Source: Thermoanaerobacterium sp. CMT5567-10
GTDB taxonomy: Bacteria > Bacillota > Thermoanaerobacteria > Thermoanaerobacterales > Thermoanaerobacteraceae
NCBI RefSeq assembly: GCF_030534315.2
Contig: NZ_CP130558.2
Location: 1,516,001 to 1,580,000, forward strand
DNA: 64,000 nt
Direction of reading: 5' to 3'
Shown here: piece by piece, positions 52,368 to 61,524 of the stretch
How the letters are laid out: each line of letters opens with the position of its first letter
Position numbering within the stretch: position 1 is the first letter of the stretch
The notes under the pieces: generated by a model
What the model saw: only the letters and a program-made list of their open reading frames with translations
Told to the model about the DNA's origin: nothing
Databases searched by the model: none
Position numbers and translations under genes: made by a program

Positions 52368-54548
52368 TTGAAAAGGGTTATTATTGCTTTATTGCTCTTA
52401 TTAATGTCTTTTACTTTAATGCCTCAAAGAGATTATGCAGCTACAAACAGTAATAAAAAAGTTGTTCTTGTCATAATCGATAGAGTAAGCCTTAACGATT
52501 ATATAAAGTATGATGCAAAAAACATAGAGAAGCTAATCAATAACGGCACAGTTGGACTTATGAATGTAAGAAATGCTGACGGTTATGTTGACGCATCTGG
52601 ATATTTAACATTCGGAACAGGAACCAGAGCCAGTGCTCATGGTATTAGCGCAATAAATCTTAATGTAAATGAAAATTATACTTTTGGAAATGCAGGCGAA
52701 ATTTACAAGCTTAACACAAGAAATGACTATGGCAATAATAATATTGTAAATATAGGCATATCAAATCTTATCAGCAGCAGCGAAAGTGCCGATTATAAGA
52801 TAACACCCGGCCTTTTAGGGCAATTATTAAAGGACAACAACATACCTACGTATGTATTTGGGAATTCTGACATTGCATCAGACAATTCCATTACGTATAG
52901 AAGGTATGGTGCTCTCATCGCAATGGATGAAAAAGGTACAGCTTTTGGTGACGTCAGTGAAAATATATTAATGTACGACAAAAACAGTCCATATTTTATG
53001 AGGACTGATTACAACAAAATTCTCGATTATTTTAAAGAGTATGAAAAAAATGGAGGATTTTTTGTAATAGACACAGGCGATACTTCAAGAGTCGACAGTT
53101 ATTCAACTAATGTTTCAAGTGAAATTGCATCAAAATATAAAAAATACGCCATCATCAATGCAGACAATTTTATAGGTAAATTATTAGAAAACATAGATAC
53201 TTCAAAAGATTTGCTTATAGTTGCAACACCATGTCCTTCCAAAAGCGCCATATCCTCCAGCAATCTATTGGCACCTATAATTATCTATGGTCATGGATAT
53301 AATGGCCTTACAACGTCTTTGACCACAAAAAGGGATGGCATAATAACAAATATAGATTTGGCACCAACGATTCTCAGCTATTTTAATATTAAACCACCTG
53401 TTGAAATGCTAGGTCATCCAATAACAAATATAAAAGCTCACGACAAAGTAAACTATCTGGAAAATTTAAACAGTAAAGTCGTGTCTATTTACACAGCACG
53501 GCCTATCGTCCTTAAAAGTTATGTAATTTTTCTCATTATAATTTTAATACTTTATCTGATTACATTATTTTTAAAGATTGGATATTTAAAATACTTAAAA
53601 CCAATAGTACTAGGTGTAATGATTGTTCCTTTGTCTCTCTTGATTTTATCGCTTTTTAGCCCCTTGTCCATTTATTCCAGCATTATTGTTTTAATTGTAA
53701 TAACAACACTTTTATTGCTTCTCATTAAATTGGTTGTAAAAGATGAATTCAATATGCTGATAGTCATAAGCCTTTTGACTGCCATAATTATTGCAGCAGA
53801 TATTTTTACAGGTGCACACCTTATGAAGGGCTCTATATTAGGATATGACGTTATTGCAGGTGCAAGATTTTACGGTATAGGGAATGAATACATGGGCGTA
53901 TTAATAGGATCCACCATAATGGGTGTTATGACATTTATTCAAAAATACGACAACAGAGCTAATAAATTATTAGGTGTTTTGTTTTTCGCCTTAGTATTTA
54001 TGTTGATGATACTTCCACAGTACGGAGCAAAGATAGGCGGTTTTATAACAGGTTTTATGGCATTTGGCGTAACGCTTTTGCTTATGTCAGAGATTAAAAT
54101 CAATTTTAAAAATCTATTATTATTGTCTCTTATTATGATTGTACTTTTGACCCTCATGTTCATAGCATCCATGTTTATGTGCACCATCACCCACATGGCA
54201 CAAACAGCATTGATTGTAAAAAATGAAGGAATAACAGCACTGTACAAGATATTCGCCCGCAAATTAAATATGGAACTGACATTAATAAGATATACCATAT
54301 GGTCTTGGGTTTTAATCATAACAATAATAAGCTTGTTTATCCTGTCATATAAGCCTACAGGAATACTTAAGAGCATATTTAAGAAAAATAAATACATCTA
54401 CTACGGTTTTTTCGGCAGTATTGTAGGAATGCTTTTCGCTTTAGCATTTAATGATGCTGGTATAGTAGCCGCATCTACAATGTGCATATATGCATTTCCT
54501 CCTATATTGATAATGTTAGAAAGAGAAATAAAACAAAATGAAATTTAG
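52368..54548 (+). CDS. Membrane protein with extracellular alkaline-phosphatase-like domain
   Basis: A 726-residue protein. A signal peptide (1-25) is followed by an extracellular domain (about 30-385) of the alkaline phosphatase/phosphoglycerate mutase superfamily: V-V-L-V-I-I-D-R-V at the metal-binding strand, S-G-Y-L-T-F-G-T-G near the expected nucleophile loop, D-T-G-D near 238, and N-I-D-L-A-P-T-I-L typical of such hydrolases. About nine membrane segments follow (395-720). The usual H-D-H metal site is not fully visible, so activity is uncertain. TTG 52368 is the start by its GAGGGTG site. It may modify cell-wall polymers or lipids; not shown. Confidence 0.8.
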   Translation: MKRVIIALLLLLMSFTLMPQRDYAATNSNKKVVLVIIDRVSLNDYIKYDAKNIEKLINNGTVGLMNVRNADGYVDASGYLTFGTGTRASAHGISAINLNVNENYTFGNAGEIYKLNTRNDYGNNNIVNIGISNLISSSESADYKITPGLLGQLLKDNNIPTYVFGNSDIASDNSITYRRYGALIAMDEKGTAFGDVSENILMYDKNSPYFMRTDYNKILDYFKEYEKNGGFFVIDTGDTSRVDSYSTNVSSEIASKYKKYAIINADNFIGKLLENIDTSKDLLIVATPCPSKSAISSSNLLAPIIIYGHGYNGLTTSLTTKRDGIITNIDLAPTILSYFNIKPPVEMLGHPITNIKAHDKVNYLENLNSKVVSIYTARPIVLKSYVIFLIIILILYLITLFLKIGYLKYLKPIVLGVMIVPLSLLILSLFSPLSIYSSIIVLIVITTLLLLLIKLVVKDEFNMLIVISLLTAIIIAADIFTGAHLMKGSILGYDVIAGARFYGIGNEYMGVLIGSTIMGVMTFIQKYDNRANKLLGVLFFALVFMLMILPQYGAKIGGFITGFMAFGVTLLLMSEIKINFKNLLLLSLIMIVLLTLMFIASMFMCTITHMAQTALIVKNEGITALYKIFARKLNMELTLIRYTIWSWVLIITIISLFILSYKPTGILKSIFKKNKYIYYGFFGSIVGMLFALAFNDAGIVAASTMCIYAFPPILIMLEREIKQNEI

Positions 54549-54559
54549 GAGATGATAAA

Positions 54560-55393
54560 GTGATATTGACATCTTTAATTATACTTCTCATATCAATTGT
54601 GGCTGGAGTCTTTGGATCCCTTCTTGGATTAGGCGGCGGCATAATAGTAATACCAATGCTTACGCTGCTTTTAGGAGTAAATATAAAATACGCAATAGGC
54701 GCTAGCATCGTTTCTGTAATAGCGACTTCCAGCGGTGCTGCCGTAACATATGTCAAAGACAAAATAACAAATATGAGAATAGGCATGTTTCTAGAAATTG
54801 CAACGACTACAGGTGCTCTCACAGGAGCATATATTGCCGGCTTAATAAGCTCAAAATATTTATACATCATTTTCGGCCTTCTTCTTTTATATTCTGCATT
54901 TACAATGTTAAAAAAGCGAAATGAAGAGCTCCCTGAAGGAGTAGTCTCCCAGCCCATCGCAAAAAAGTTAAAGCTTGAAGGTTCTTACTACGACAAAGTT
55001 CTTAAAAAGGAAATAAAGTACAACGTCACTGGTGTAAACAAAGGGTTTGGCATGATGTACATAGCAGGTGTAATATCTGGATTATTAGGCATAGGAAGCG
55101 GCATCTTTAAAGTAATGGCAATGGATCTATTTATGAGACTTCCCATGAAGGTATCAACTGCCACCAGCAATTTTATGATTGGCGTTACTGCCGCTGCCAG
55201 TGCTGGAGTATACCTTGTAAGAGGCAACATAGATCCAAAAATTGCAGGTCCTGTTGCACTAGGTGTGTTAATAGGTGCAACATTTGGCACGAAAATCATG
55301 ACAAATATGAAAAGCACAACTATAAGAAAGATATTTATACCTGTTTTAGCCTATGTTTCCATTGAAATGCTTTTAAAAGGATTGGGGGTATAG
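54560..55393 (+). CDS. TauE/SafE (TSUP) family anion permease
   Basis: A 277-residue membrane protein with about eight segments and the duplicated TSUP motif, G-L-G-G-G-I-I-V-I-P near residue 26 and G-I-G-S-G-I-F-K-V near 170. TSUP proteins move sulfite, sulfonates, sulfur compounds or other small anions. GTG start at 54560 with AGGAGA upstream. It overlaps no gene but sits 11 bases after the phosphatase-like gene and 2 bases before a DUF1634 gene, its usual partner. Confidence 0.9.
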   Translation: MILTSLIILLISIVAGVFGSLLGLGGGIIVIPMLTLLLGVNIKYAIGASIVSVIATSSGAAVTYVKDKITNMRIGMFLEIATTTGALTGAYIAGLISSKYLYIIFGLLLLYSAFTMLKKRNEELPEGVVSQPIAKKLKLEGSYYDKVLKKEIKYNVTGVNKGFGMMYIAGVISGLLGIGSGIFKVMAMDLFMRLPMKVSTATSNFMIGVTAAASAGVYLVRGNIDPKIAGPVALGVLIGATFGTKIMTNMKSTTIRKIFIPVLAYVSIEMLLKGLGV

Positions 55394-55395
55394 CT

Positions 55396-55770
55396 GTGGA
55401 GGACAAAAAAAATCAAAATGAAAAAATAGAAAATATGGAGATTATAATAAGCAAAACTTTAAGAACAGGAGTTTTATTAAGTGCGCTAATCATTCTCATA
55501 GGTTTAATTCTATTTTTTGCAACAAAAAGTAGTGGCTATCCAGCAAATACATATCCTACATCTGTAGGGGCAATAATTAAAGGGTTAATATCCTTAAAAC
55601 CATATGCAATAATTATGACAGGGCTTTTAGTTCTTATACTGACTCCCGTATTTCGAGTCGGTGTGTCCATCATCACATTTTTTCAAGAAAAAGACTACAT
55701 GTATGTATATATAACATCAGCAGTCTTCATCATCTTAATATTCAGCTTTCTGTTGGGTAAAGTTGAATAA
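55396..55770 (+). CDS. DUF1634 membrane protein
   Basis: A 124-residue protein with three membrane segments and the conserved G-V-L-L-S-A-L-I-I-L-I-G-L and R-V-G-V-S-I stretches of DUF1634. The family is nearly always encoded next to TSUP permeases, as here, and probably assists them. GTG start two bases after the TSUP stop, with GGGGG upstream. Confidence 0.88.
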   Translation: MEDKKNQNEKIENMEIIISKTLRTGVLLSALIILIGLILFFATKSSGYPANTYPTSVGAIIKGLISLKPYAIIMTGLLVLILTPVFRVGVSIITFFQEKDYMYVYITSAVFIILIFSFLLGKVE

Positions 55771-55795
55771 AAAAGAGAGGTTGACTCTCTTTTTT
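55769..55795. terminator. Bidirectional terminator between the TSUP operon and ricT
   Basis: AAAAAAGAGAG (55769-55779) pairs with CTCTCTTTTTT (55785-55795) around GTTGA; it works on both strands and overlaps both stop codons. Confidence 0.88.
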
Positions 55796-56678
55796 ATCCG
55801 ATGAAATCATCGCCTAATATTTCATTGTAAATCTCAGAAATTTCATCTTTTTTATTTTCTTTACTGTCTTCTATCACAATCACATCTTCAGGATCGTATT
55901 CTTTTGTTATCTCTATACCTTCTGCATTTTTCATCTTGACTTTAAGCTTTTTTCTTACAACATCGACTTCCGTTATCCTCATTTCTTTGTCATCGACTTT
56001 TATAAGGCTTCCTACAGAAGGCAGTTCAGATCTCACTTCCTCATAAGTATCCTGTTCATATTTTAAACAGCACATTAACCTGCCACACAAACCTGATATT
56101 TTCGTAGGATTCAATGACAAGTTTTGGTCTTTTGCCATTTTAATCGAAACAGGCTCAAAATCGCCTAAAAAAGTTACACAGCATAAAGGTCTACCGCACG
56201 GTCCAAGGCCACCCACAATCTTAGATTCATCTCTTACACCTATTTGCCTAAGCTCAATTCTCGTCTTAAATACCGCAGCAAGATCTTTTACAAGGTCTCT
56301 AAAATCTATTCTGCCATCAGCAGTAAAATAAAATATTATTTTGTTGTTGTCAAATGTGTATTCAACATCGATCAATTTCATATCCAGATTGTGCTCATTT
56401 ATCATGTCCATGCAGACACCAAAAGCCTCTGCTTCGCAAGCCTTGTTCTCTTTATAGTGTTTTAAATCCTCATCTGTTGCAATTCTCAGTACCATTTTCA
56501 GCGGAGCTATTATTTCGTCATCATCAACCTGTCGTTTTCCAACGACAACTTCTCCAAATTCTATTCCTCTGGCTGTCTCAACAATAACATTATCCCCCAC
56601 ATTTACAGGCAAATCACCTGGATCAAAATAATATATTTTACCGGCTTTTTTAAACCGAATTCCTACAACTGTATACAA
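55794..56678 (-). CDS. ricT: RicT/YaaT (PSP1 domain) regulator
   Basis: A 294-residue PSP1-type protein. Conserved Cys residues, C-G-R-P-L-C-C and C-G-R-L-M-C-C near 165 and 203, hold Fe-S clusters in the RicAFT complex that tunes RNase Y and the Spo0A phosphorelay. A flexible acidic C-terminus follows. TTG start at 56678 with AGGAGG upstream. It is the last gene of the yaaO-to-ricT operon. Confidence 0.94.
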   Translation of the reverse strand: MYTVVGIRFKKAGKIYYFDPGDLPVNVGDNVIVETARGIEFGEVVVGKRQVDDDEIIAPLKMVLRIATDEDLKHYKENKACEAEAFGVCMDMINEHNLDMKLIDVEYTFDNNKIIFYFTADGRIDFRDLVKDLAAVFKTRIELRQIGVRDESKIVGGLGPCGRPLCCVTFLGDFEPVSIKMAKDQNLSLNPTKISGLCGRLMCCLKYEQDTYEEVRSELPSVGSLIKVDDKEMRITEVDVVRKKLKVKMKNAEGIEITKEYDPEDVIVIEDSKENKKDEISEIYNEILGDDFIG

Positions 56679-56690
56679 AATTAAAACCTC

Positions 56691-57653
56691 CTAAATATTT
56701 AAGAGAAATTTTTCAATAGCTAATTGATAATTTACATTTGACTTAAGATTAAAAGCAAGCTGTTCTATCTCATTAATTATATTATTTAGCTTAAATCCTG
56801 TCAAATTGGTTGACAACATTCTTAATTTATCAGACATATCTTTGTTTATAATGCATTCTTCGCTGCCCAATAATTTTAATATCATCAAATCCCTCAAATA
56901 GGAAAACATTATATCGATTATATCACCTATCATTTCTCTGTTCTCATCAAAAAATTTAAAACTTTCAAGTCTCAATGCCTTGTCTTGGTTAATCACATTG
57001 TATAAAATATCTCCCAATTCCGACCTTACTTTAGAATAACCTTCATCAATCAACAGATTTGCCTTTCCGTAATTGCCATTGGCAATTGAAGCTATTTTTT
57101 TAGCTTTACTTATGTCAATTTTTTTTTCATTTATAAGATAATCTTCTATCACATCGTCTGTCTCTCTAGTAAACCTTATTATTTCACACCTTGACACAAT
57201 TGTAGGTAAAAGGCCTTCCATCTTGGACGATGTTAAAATGAAAAGTCCATATTCAGGAGGTTCCTCTAGTGTTTTAAGTATACTGTTTTGAGCTTGCTCT
57301 GTCATTTTTTCAGCTTCTTTTATTATAAAAATCTTCTTATAAGAGTTGTATGGTTTCACATAAGCATTGTTTATTACGACATTTCTTAATGTCTCAACTT
57401 TTATTGAAATTCCATCAGGCTCTATAAAGAAAATATCAGGATGATTACCTGATATCATTTGAATACATGAAGGACAACTTAAACAAGGTTTAGAACCATT
57501 TTTACAGTTTATCATCATAGCAAAATATTTTGCCATAAATTCTTTTCCAAAACCACTTTCTCCAATAAAGAGATAGGCGTTTCCTATCTTTTGAGAACTT
57601 ACAATTTTGTTAAATAACGCCAGAATATTTTTATGCCCATATATTTCAAACAT
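56691..57653 (-). CDS. holB: DNA polymerase III delta' subunit HolB
   Basis: A 320-residue clamp-loader subunit. It has a zinc module C-K-N-G-S-K-P-C-L-S-C-P-S-C near residue 50, the delta' P-loop remnant G-E-S-G-F-G-K-E near 32, and the S-R-C motif near 155 that triggers ATP hydrolysis in partner subunits. ATG 57653 follows AGGTG. Order holB-ricT as in B. subtilis. Confidence 0.93.
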   Translation of the reverse strand: MFEIYGHKNILALFNKIVSSQKIGNAYLFIGESGFGKEFMAKYFAMMINCKNGSKPCLSCPSCIQMISGNHPDIFFIEPDGISIKVETLRNVVINNAYVKPYNSYKKIFIIKEAEKMTEQAQNSILKTLEEPPEYGLFILTSSKMEGLLPTIVSRCEIIRFTRETDDVIEDYLINEKKIDISKAKKIASIANGNYGKANLLIDEGYSKVRSELGDILYNVINQDKALRLESFKFFDENREMIGDIIDIMFSYLRDLMILKLLGSEECIINKDMSDKLRMLSTNLTGFKLNNIINEIEQLAFNLKSNVNYQLAIEKFLLNI

Positions 57654-57663
57654 CAAAATTCAC

Positions 57664-58107
57664 CTACGAATATATATCTACCAACAATCCTCTAATTTCC
57701 TCAATAGCACTTAAAAGATCAATGTTCTTTTTGTTTCCCTCTATAAACTCTTTCGTCATCATTTCAAGCTTCTCATTCACTTTGTCTACAATAGTATAAA
57801 TCTTCTTTCGTCCATTTAAACTGATGGATTCTCTCTTATTTCTTTGGAACATGCCATTTATGGAGCTTTGCAAAAATTCTTTAACTTTTTTCTTGTAAAT
57901 TAACAAATTATCCAAGTTTAAATTTTCTTTTAATTTTTCGGCAGCATCATCAATCTCATTTAACATTTTATTTATAATACTGTCATTTACTTTACTTATT
58001 TCACTGTCAAAAACATCTTCAAACTTTAAAGCAGAAGTTCTGCTACTTATGTCATCTTTGGTATATCCCGCCGTTATTTTGTTGGAATTTATCTCTTGTA
58101 TTTTCAT
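57664..58107 (-). CDS. YaaR family (DUF327) protein
   Basis: A 147-residue mostly helical protein with the family segments K-F-E-D-V-F-D-S-E and K-E-F-L-Q-S-S-I-N-G-M. Function unknown; it always sits between darA and holB in Firmicutes. ATG 58107 is used for its AGGTG site. Confidence 0.9.
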   Translation of the reverse strand: MKIQEINSNKITAGYTKDDISSRTSALKFEDVFDSEISKVNDSIINKMLNEIDDAAEKLKENLNLDNLLIYKKKVKEFLQSSINGMFQRNKRESISLNGRKKIYTIVDKVNEKLEMMTKEFIEGNKKNIDLLSAIEEIRGLLVDIYS

Positions 58108-58116
58108 ACAAAACAC

Positions 58117-58446
58117 CTATATCCTAAAAAATTTTTCAACATCGATGACAAAAACCGTAGCTCCTCCAATTGAAACCTCAACAGGCTGTGGAATAAAAAT
58201 ATCTGTTGCACCACCCATTGGAGTCGGAGAAGTAATAATTCTATCTCTCGTCTTACATTTTTTCTCTATTACTTCAATGGCATCATCGAGTTTTTCGTCT
58301 TCAACACCTATCATCAGTGTTGTATTGCCAGACCTTAAAAAACCACCTGTAGAAGCAACCCTCGTAAAGCTAAAACCTTTCTCTGTCAGTCCATCCATTA
58401 GCCGCCTTACGTCCTCGTCCTGTACTATAGCAAAAATCAGTTTCAT
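58117..58446 (-). CDS. darA: Cyclic-di-AMP receptor DarA (PstA/YaaQ)
   Basis: A 109-residue PII-like trimeric protein with M-K-L-I-F-A-I-V-Q-D-E-D and the c-di-AMP binding loops R-V-A-S-T-G-G-F-L and G-N-T-T-L-M-I-G-V. It senses c-di-AMP, linked to potassium and osmotic state; its output is not known. Order tmk-darA-yaaR is kept. Confidence 0.95.
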   Translation of the reverse strand: MKLIFAIVQDEDVRRLMDGLTEKGFSFTRVASTGGFLRSGNTTLMIGVEDEKLDDAIEVIEKKCKTRDRIITSPTPMGGATDIFIPQPVEVSIGGATVFVIDVEKFFRI

Positions 58447-58458
58447 TTTTTCCCCTCC

Positions 58459-59076
58459 TTATATGATTTTACTTATTTCTTTAACGATGCTTTTCTGTAT
58501 ATAATCAATGTCATGTGTGGCATCTATAACTAAATATCTATCCGGCCTTGATTTTATCAATTGTTTATACCCTTCATAAACCTTCTCATGAAATTCCAAA
58601 TCTTCCATCTCAAGGCGGTCTTTGTCTTTCCTTCTATCAATTCGCTTTATAGTGTCTTTGGGCTTTATATCCAAGTATATAGTCAAATCTGGTACAAGAC
58701 CAGCTATAGCGATATTATTTATCTCCTCAACGGCTTTTACACCAATGCCCCTTGCATATCCTTGATATACTATAGAACTGTCAACAAACCTATCTAATAT
58801 AACAATCTTTCCATTATTTAAAGATGGTATTATCACTTCATTTACTAATTCTGCCCTTGATGCTGCATATAAAAGAGCTTCTGCAGTAGGAACTATCTTA
58901 TTTTTTTTATCAAGGAGTATATTTCTGATTTTCTCACCTACATTAGTGCCGCCAGGTTCTCTCAATACTACAATATCCCGTCCAATGCTTAAAAGATATT
59001 TTTTCAGTAGATTGATTTGTGTCGTCTTTCCGCTACCGTCGATACCTTCAAATGCAATAAGTTTTCCTTTGTACAT
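58459..59076 (-). CDS. tmk: Thymidylate kinase
   Basis: A 205-residue kinase making dTDP from dTMP. P loop F-E-G-I-D-G-S-G-K-T near 9-18, D-R-F-V-D-S-S near 96, and the R-x-Y-x-Q region Y-Q-G-Y-A-R-G. Its start codon overlaps the stop of the decarboxylase gene. Confidence 0.96.
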   Translation of the reverse strand: MYKGKLIAFEGIDGSGKTTQINLLKKYLLSIGRDIVVLREPGGTNVGEKIRNILLDKKNKIVPTAEALLYAASRAELVNEVIIPSLNNGKIVILDRFVDSSIVYQGYARGIGVKAVEEINNIAIAGLVPDLTIYLDIKPKDTIKRIDRRKDKDRLEMEDLEFHEKVYEGYKQLIKSRPDRYLVIDATHDIDYIQKSIVKEISKII

Positions 59077-60500
59077 TATTTAAACACCCGTATATTTAAA
59101 TTATCAATACCTACAATCTTTATACCTATATTATATAGTAATTTTATATATTGTACCATATCTTTTTTTATGATTTCACCCGGACATATAAGAGGCACAC
59201 CTGGCGGATATGGAATAACATGGTCCAAAGAAACTGAATCTACTGCATCATCTATTTTTAGAAGTGTATAAGGTTTTTTAACTGCTTCTGAAGGTTTCAT
59301 TTTCATCTCTGGTACATCAGGATAATAGTCAATAAGTCTAATTTCTTGATTCTTTTTGTATTTTAAAAGTCCTTCAACCGATTTTACTAATTCGTCAAAC
59401 TCCTTTTCACCATCTGCAACAGTCATTATTGCCAGTATATTGTATAAATCAGACATCTCCATTTGAATATTGAAATTTTCCCGCAATATCCTTTCTGCTT
59501 CACTTCCTAATATCCCGAGGCCTTTTATACTTATGGTAAGTTTTGTTGTATCATAATCATTAATTCCATACTTGCCTACAACGTCATCTCCTATACACTT
59601 TACGCCTTCAATTGCATTTAATTTATTTCGAGCATCTATTGATAAATTTACGCATTTATCTAGTCTATCTTTGCCTTCTCTTTCCATAAAATCTCTAGCC
59701 AAGTCAATTGATGTCATTAAAATATATGATGGTGATGTAGATTGATAAAGACTTAAATAAAATTTTAATCTATCAACGTCAACTCTATCTGTATTCACAT
59801 GCAATATTGAACTTTGCGTAAAGGCGGGTAAAGTCTTGTGAATGCTTTCAACAACAATATCAGCACCAGCTTTAGATGCTGGTAATGGCAACCTGTCTGA
59901 AAATGCAAAGTGTGCACCATGTGCTTCATCGACAATTAAAATCTTATTGTACTTATGTACTATGTCTACTATTTTTTTAATATCAACACAAAATCCATAA
60001 TAATTTGGATATGTAATCAAAACCGCTTTTATGTCTTTATTATCTTTAAAAAGACCTTCAAGTTCATCAACAGATACTCCCATTGCTATCCCATCTTCAT
60101 AATCAATCAATGGGGTTAAATATATCGGCGTAGCGCCTGTAAGTATTAAACCATTGTATACAGATTTGTGTGAATTTCTTTGAATAAGCACTGCATCACC
60201 ATCGTTTAATACGGCAGACATTGCAGCATATATTCCACATGTGGTGCCGTTCACGAGAAAAAAAGACATCTTTGCGCCAAATGCTTTAGCTGCAAGTTTT
60301 TCAGCCTCCAAAATTGGTCCTTGAGGGTCATGCAGATTATCTGTGCCGGGAACTTCCGTCAAATCTATTTTGGCAAAATTCTCTATATATTTCCGGGAAA
60401 TAATTCTACCTTCTTTATGACCTGGCATATGATATGGTATAGTACCATCTTCTACATACTTTAATAGCGCTTCATATAATGGTGCTGTCAATTTCATCAC
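59076..60500 (-). CDS. Orn/Lys/Arg decarboxylase family protein (YaaO-like)
   Basis: A 474-residue PLP enzyme of fold type I. H-M-P-G-H-K-E-G marks the N-terminus, E-A-H-G-A-H-F precedes the PLP lysine in S-I-H-K-T-L-P-A, and a C-terminal domain follows (D-H-V-I-P-Y-P-P-G-V-P). Such short forms lack the N-terminal wing domain of biodegradative decarboxylases. Arginine or lysine decarboxylation to polyamine precursors is likely; substrate open. First gene of the operon to ricT. Confidence 0.92.
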   Translation of the reverse strand: MMKLTAPLYEALLKYVEDGTIPYHMPGHKEGRIISRKYIENFAKIDLTEVPGTDNLHDPQGPILEAEKLAAKAFGAKMSFFLVNGTTCGIYAAMSAVLNDGDAVLIQRNSHKSVYNGLILTGATPIYLTPLIDYEDGIAMGVSVDELEGLFKDNKDIKAVLITYPNYYGFCVDIKKIVDIVHKYNKILIVDEAHGAHFAFSDRLPLPASKAGADIVVESIHKTLPAFTQSSILHVNTDRVDVDRLKFYLSLYQSTSPSYILMTSIDLARDFMEREGKDRLDKCVNLSIDARNKLNAIEGVKCIGDDVVGKYGINDYDTTKLTISIKGLGILGSEAERILRENFNIQMEMSDLYNILAIMTVADGEKEFDELVKSVEGLLKYKKNQEIRLIDYYPDVPEMKMKPSEAVKKPYTLLKIDDAVDSVSLDHVIPYPPGVPLICPGEIIKKDMVQYIKLLYNIGIKIVGIDNLNIRVFK

Positions 60501-60553
60501 CTTTTTTCAAGTATCATAAATATATAATACCATACAAACCTAACTATTACTAT

Positions 60554-60590
60554 AAAAAAATATGAGGACATGCCACTATCAGTCCTCATA
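60554..60590 (-). terminator. Terminator containing the end of gin
   Basis: On the minus strand TATGAGGAC (60590-60582) pairs with GTCCTCATA (60569-60561), then seven T residues (60560-60554). The 5' arm is the last coding sequence of gin, and its TGA follows in the loop. Confidence 0.88.
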
Positions 60591-60785
60591 TTCAACATCC
60601 TTTGTATAGTTTCGCCAGATATCTATCATTTTTTTTCTGTAATATTCATATTCAACATCATCGGGCGACATGTCAACGATAATCTTCTGACAGTCATTGC
60701 ATAAAAATTTTCCTAATACCTCAATACCATCCGTCTTTTCATGATTGCATATAAAGCACTTTTTAGTTTTTAACATGCTTTCCAT
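60579..60785 (-). CDS. gin: Anti-sigma-G factor Gin (CsfB)
   Basis: A 68-residue zinc-binding protein with C-F-I-C and C-N-D-C pairs and the C-terminal helix Y-Y-R-K-K-M-I-D-I-W. Gin blocks sigma-G, and also sigma-E, so that late forespore genes are not switched on too early. It could start at ATG 60785 or three codons later. In B. subtilis csfB also lies between an rRNA operon and yaaO. Confidence 0.9.
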   Translation of the reverse strand: MESMLKTKKCFICNHEKTDGIEVLGKFLCNDCQKIIVDMSPDDVEYEYYRKKMIDIWRNYTKDVEYED

Positions 60786-60882
60786 ATGCTACACCATCTT
60801 TCATAATATTCTATTATAATTATTTCCATTACAACCAGTATCTATACGCTCTCTTATTAACATTATATTATTTTGAGAATAA

Positions 60883-60923
60883 AAAAAGGCAGGTCTCAAT
60901 GCATTTTGCACCAAGCCCTGCAT
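60883..60923 (-). terminator. Terminator after the glycosylase gene
   Basis: On the minus strand GCAGG pairs with CCTGC, with an inner TGCA/TGCA stem, followed by seven T residues (60887-60881). Confidence 0.75.
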
Positions 60924-60953
60924 GTATTTTTTAATAAATCATTTTGTCATATC

Positions 60954-61514
60954 TCATGATAAACCTCTATACCTAAAACAGGATATAATGTGATCATTTA
61001 CTATTCCTGTAGCCTGCATATGAGAATATATTATCGTTGAGCCTACAAATTTAAAACCTCTTTTTTTAAGATCATTACTTATCTTATCAGATAATGGAGT
61101 CTTAGAAGGTATTTCTTCGATGCTTTTCCAATGATTAATGATAGGTTTCCCTTCTGTGAAACTCCAAATATAACTATCAAAACTCCCGTATTCTTTTTGA
61201 ATCTTTAAAAAAGCTTTGGCATTTATAATTGATGATTCGATTTTTTTTCTGTTTCTAATGATTCCTTTATCATTTAAAAGCTCTAATATCTTTTTCTCAT
61301 CGAACAAAGAAACTTTTTGTGGATCAAAATCAGCGTACGCTTTTCTATAATTATCTCTCTTTTTAAGTATCGTAAGCCAATTTAATCCCGCCTGGGCAGA
61401 TTCCAGCACCAAAAACTCAAAGTGAATTTTATCGTCATGGACAGGCACGCCCCATTCCGTATCATGGTACTTTATGTATAGTTCATCTTTGAGGCACCAC
61501 GGACATCTTTCCAT
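60954..61514 (-). CDS. tag: DNA-3-methyladenine glycosylase I
   Basis: A 186-residue base-excision enzyme removing 3-methyladenine. Zinc ligands lie in R-C-P-W-C near the start and in the C-terminal H-x-H-type segment; further typical parts are Y-H-D-T-E-W-G-V-P, F-E-F-L-V-L-E-S-A-Q-A-G-L and G-F-K-F-V-G-S-T-I-I-Y-S-H-M-Q-A. ATG 61514 is used for its GGAGG site; it begins 11 bases after the glucokinase stop. Confidence 0.94.
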   Translation of the reverse strand: MERCPWCLKDELYIKYHDTEWGVPVHDDKIHFEFLVLESAQAGLNWLTILKKRDNYRKAYADFDPQKVSLFDEKKILELLNDKGIIRNRKKIESSIINAKAFLKIQKEYGSFDSYIWSFTEGKPIINHWKSIEEIPSKTPLSDKISNDLKKRGFKFVGSTIIYSHMQATGIVNDHIISCFRYRGLS

Positions 61515-61524
61515 TGTATCCTCC

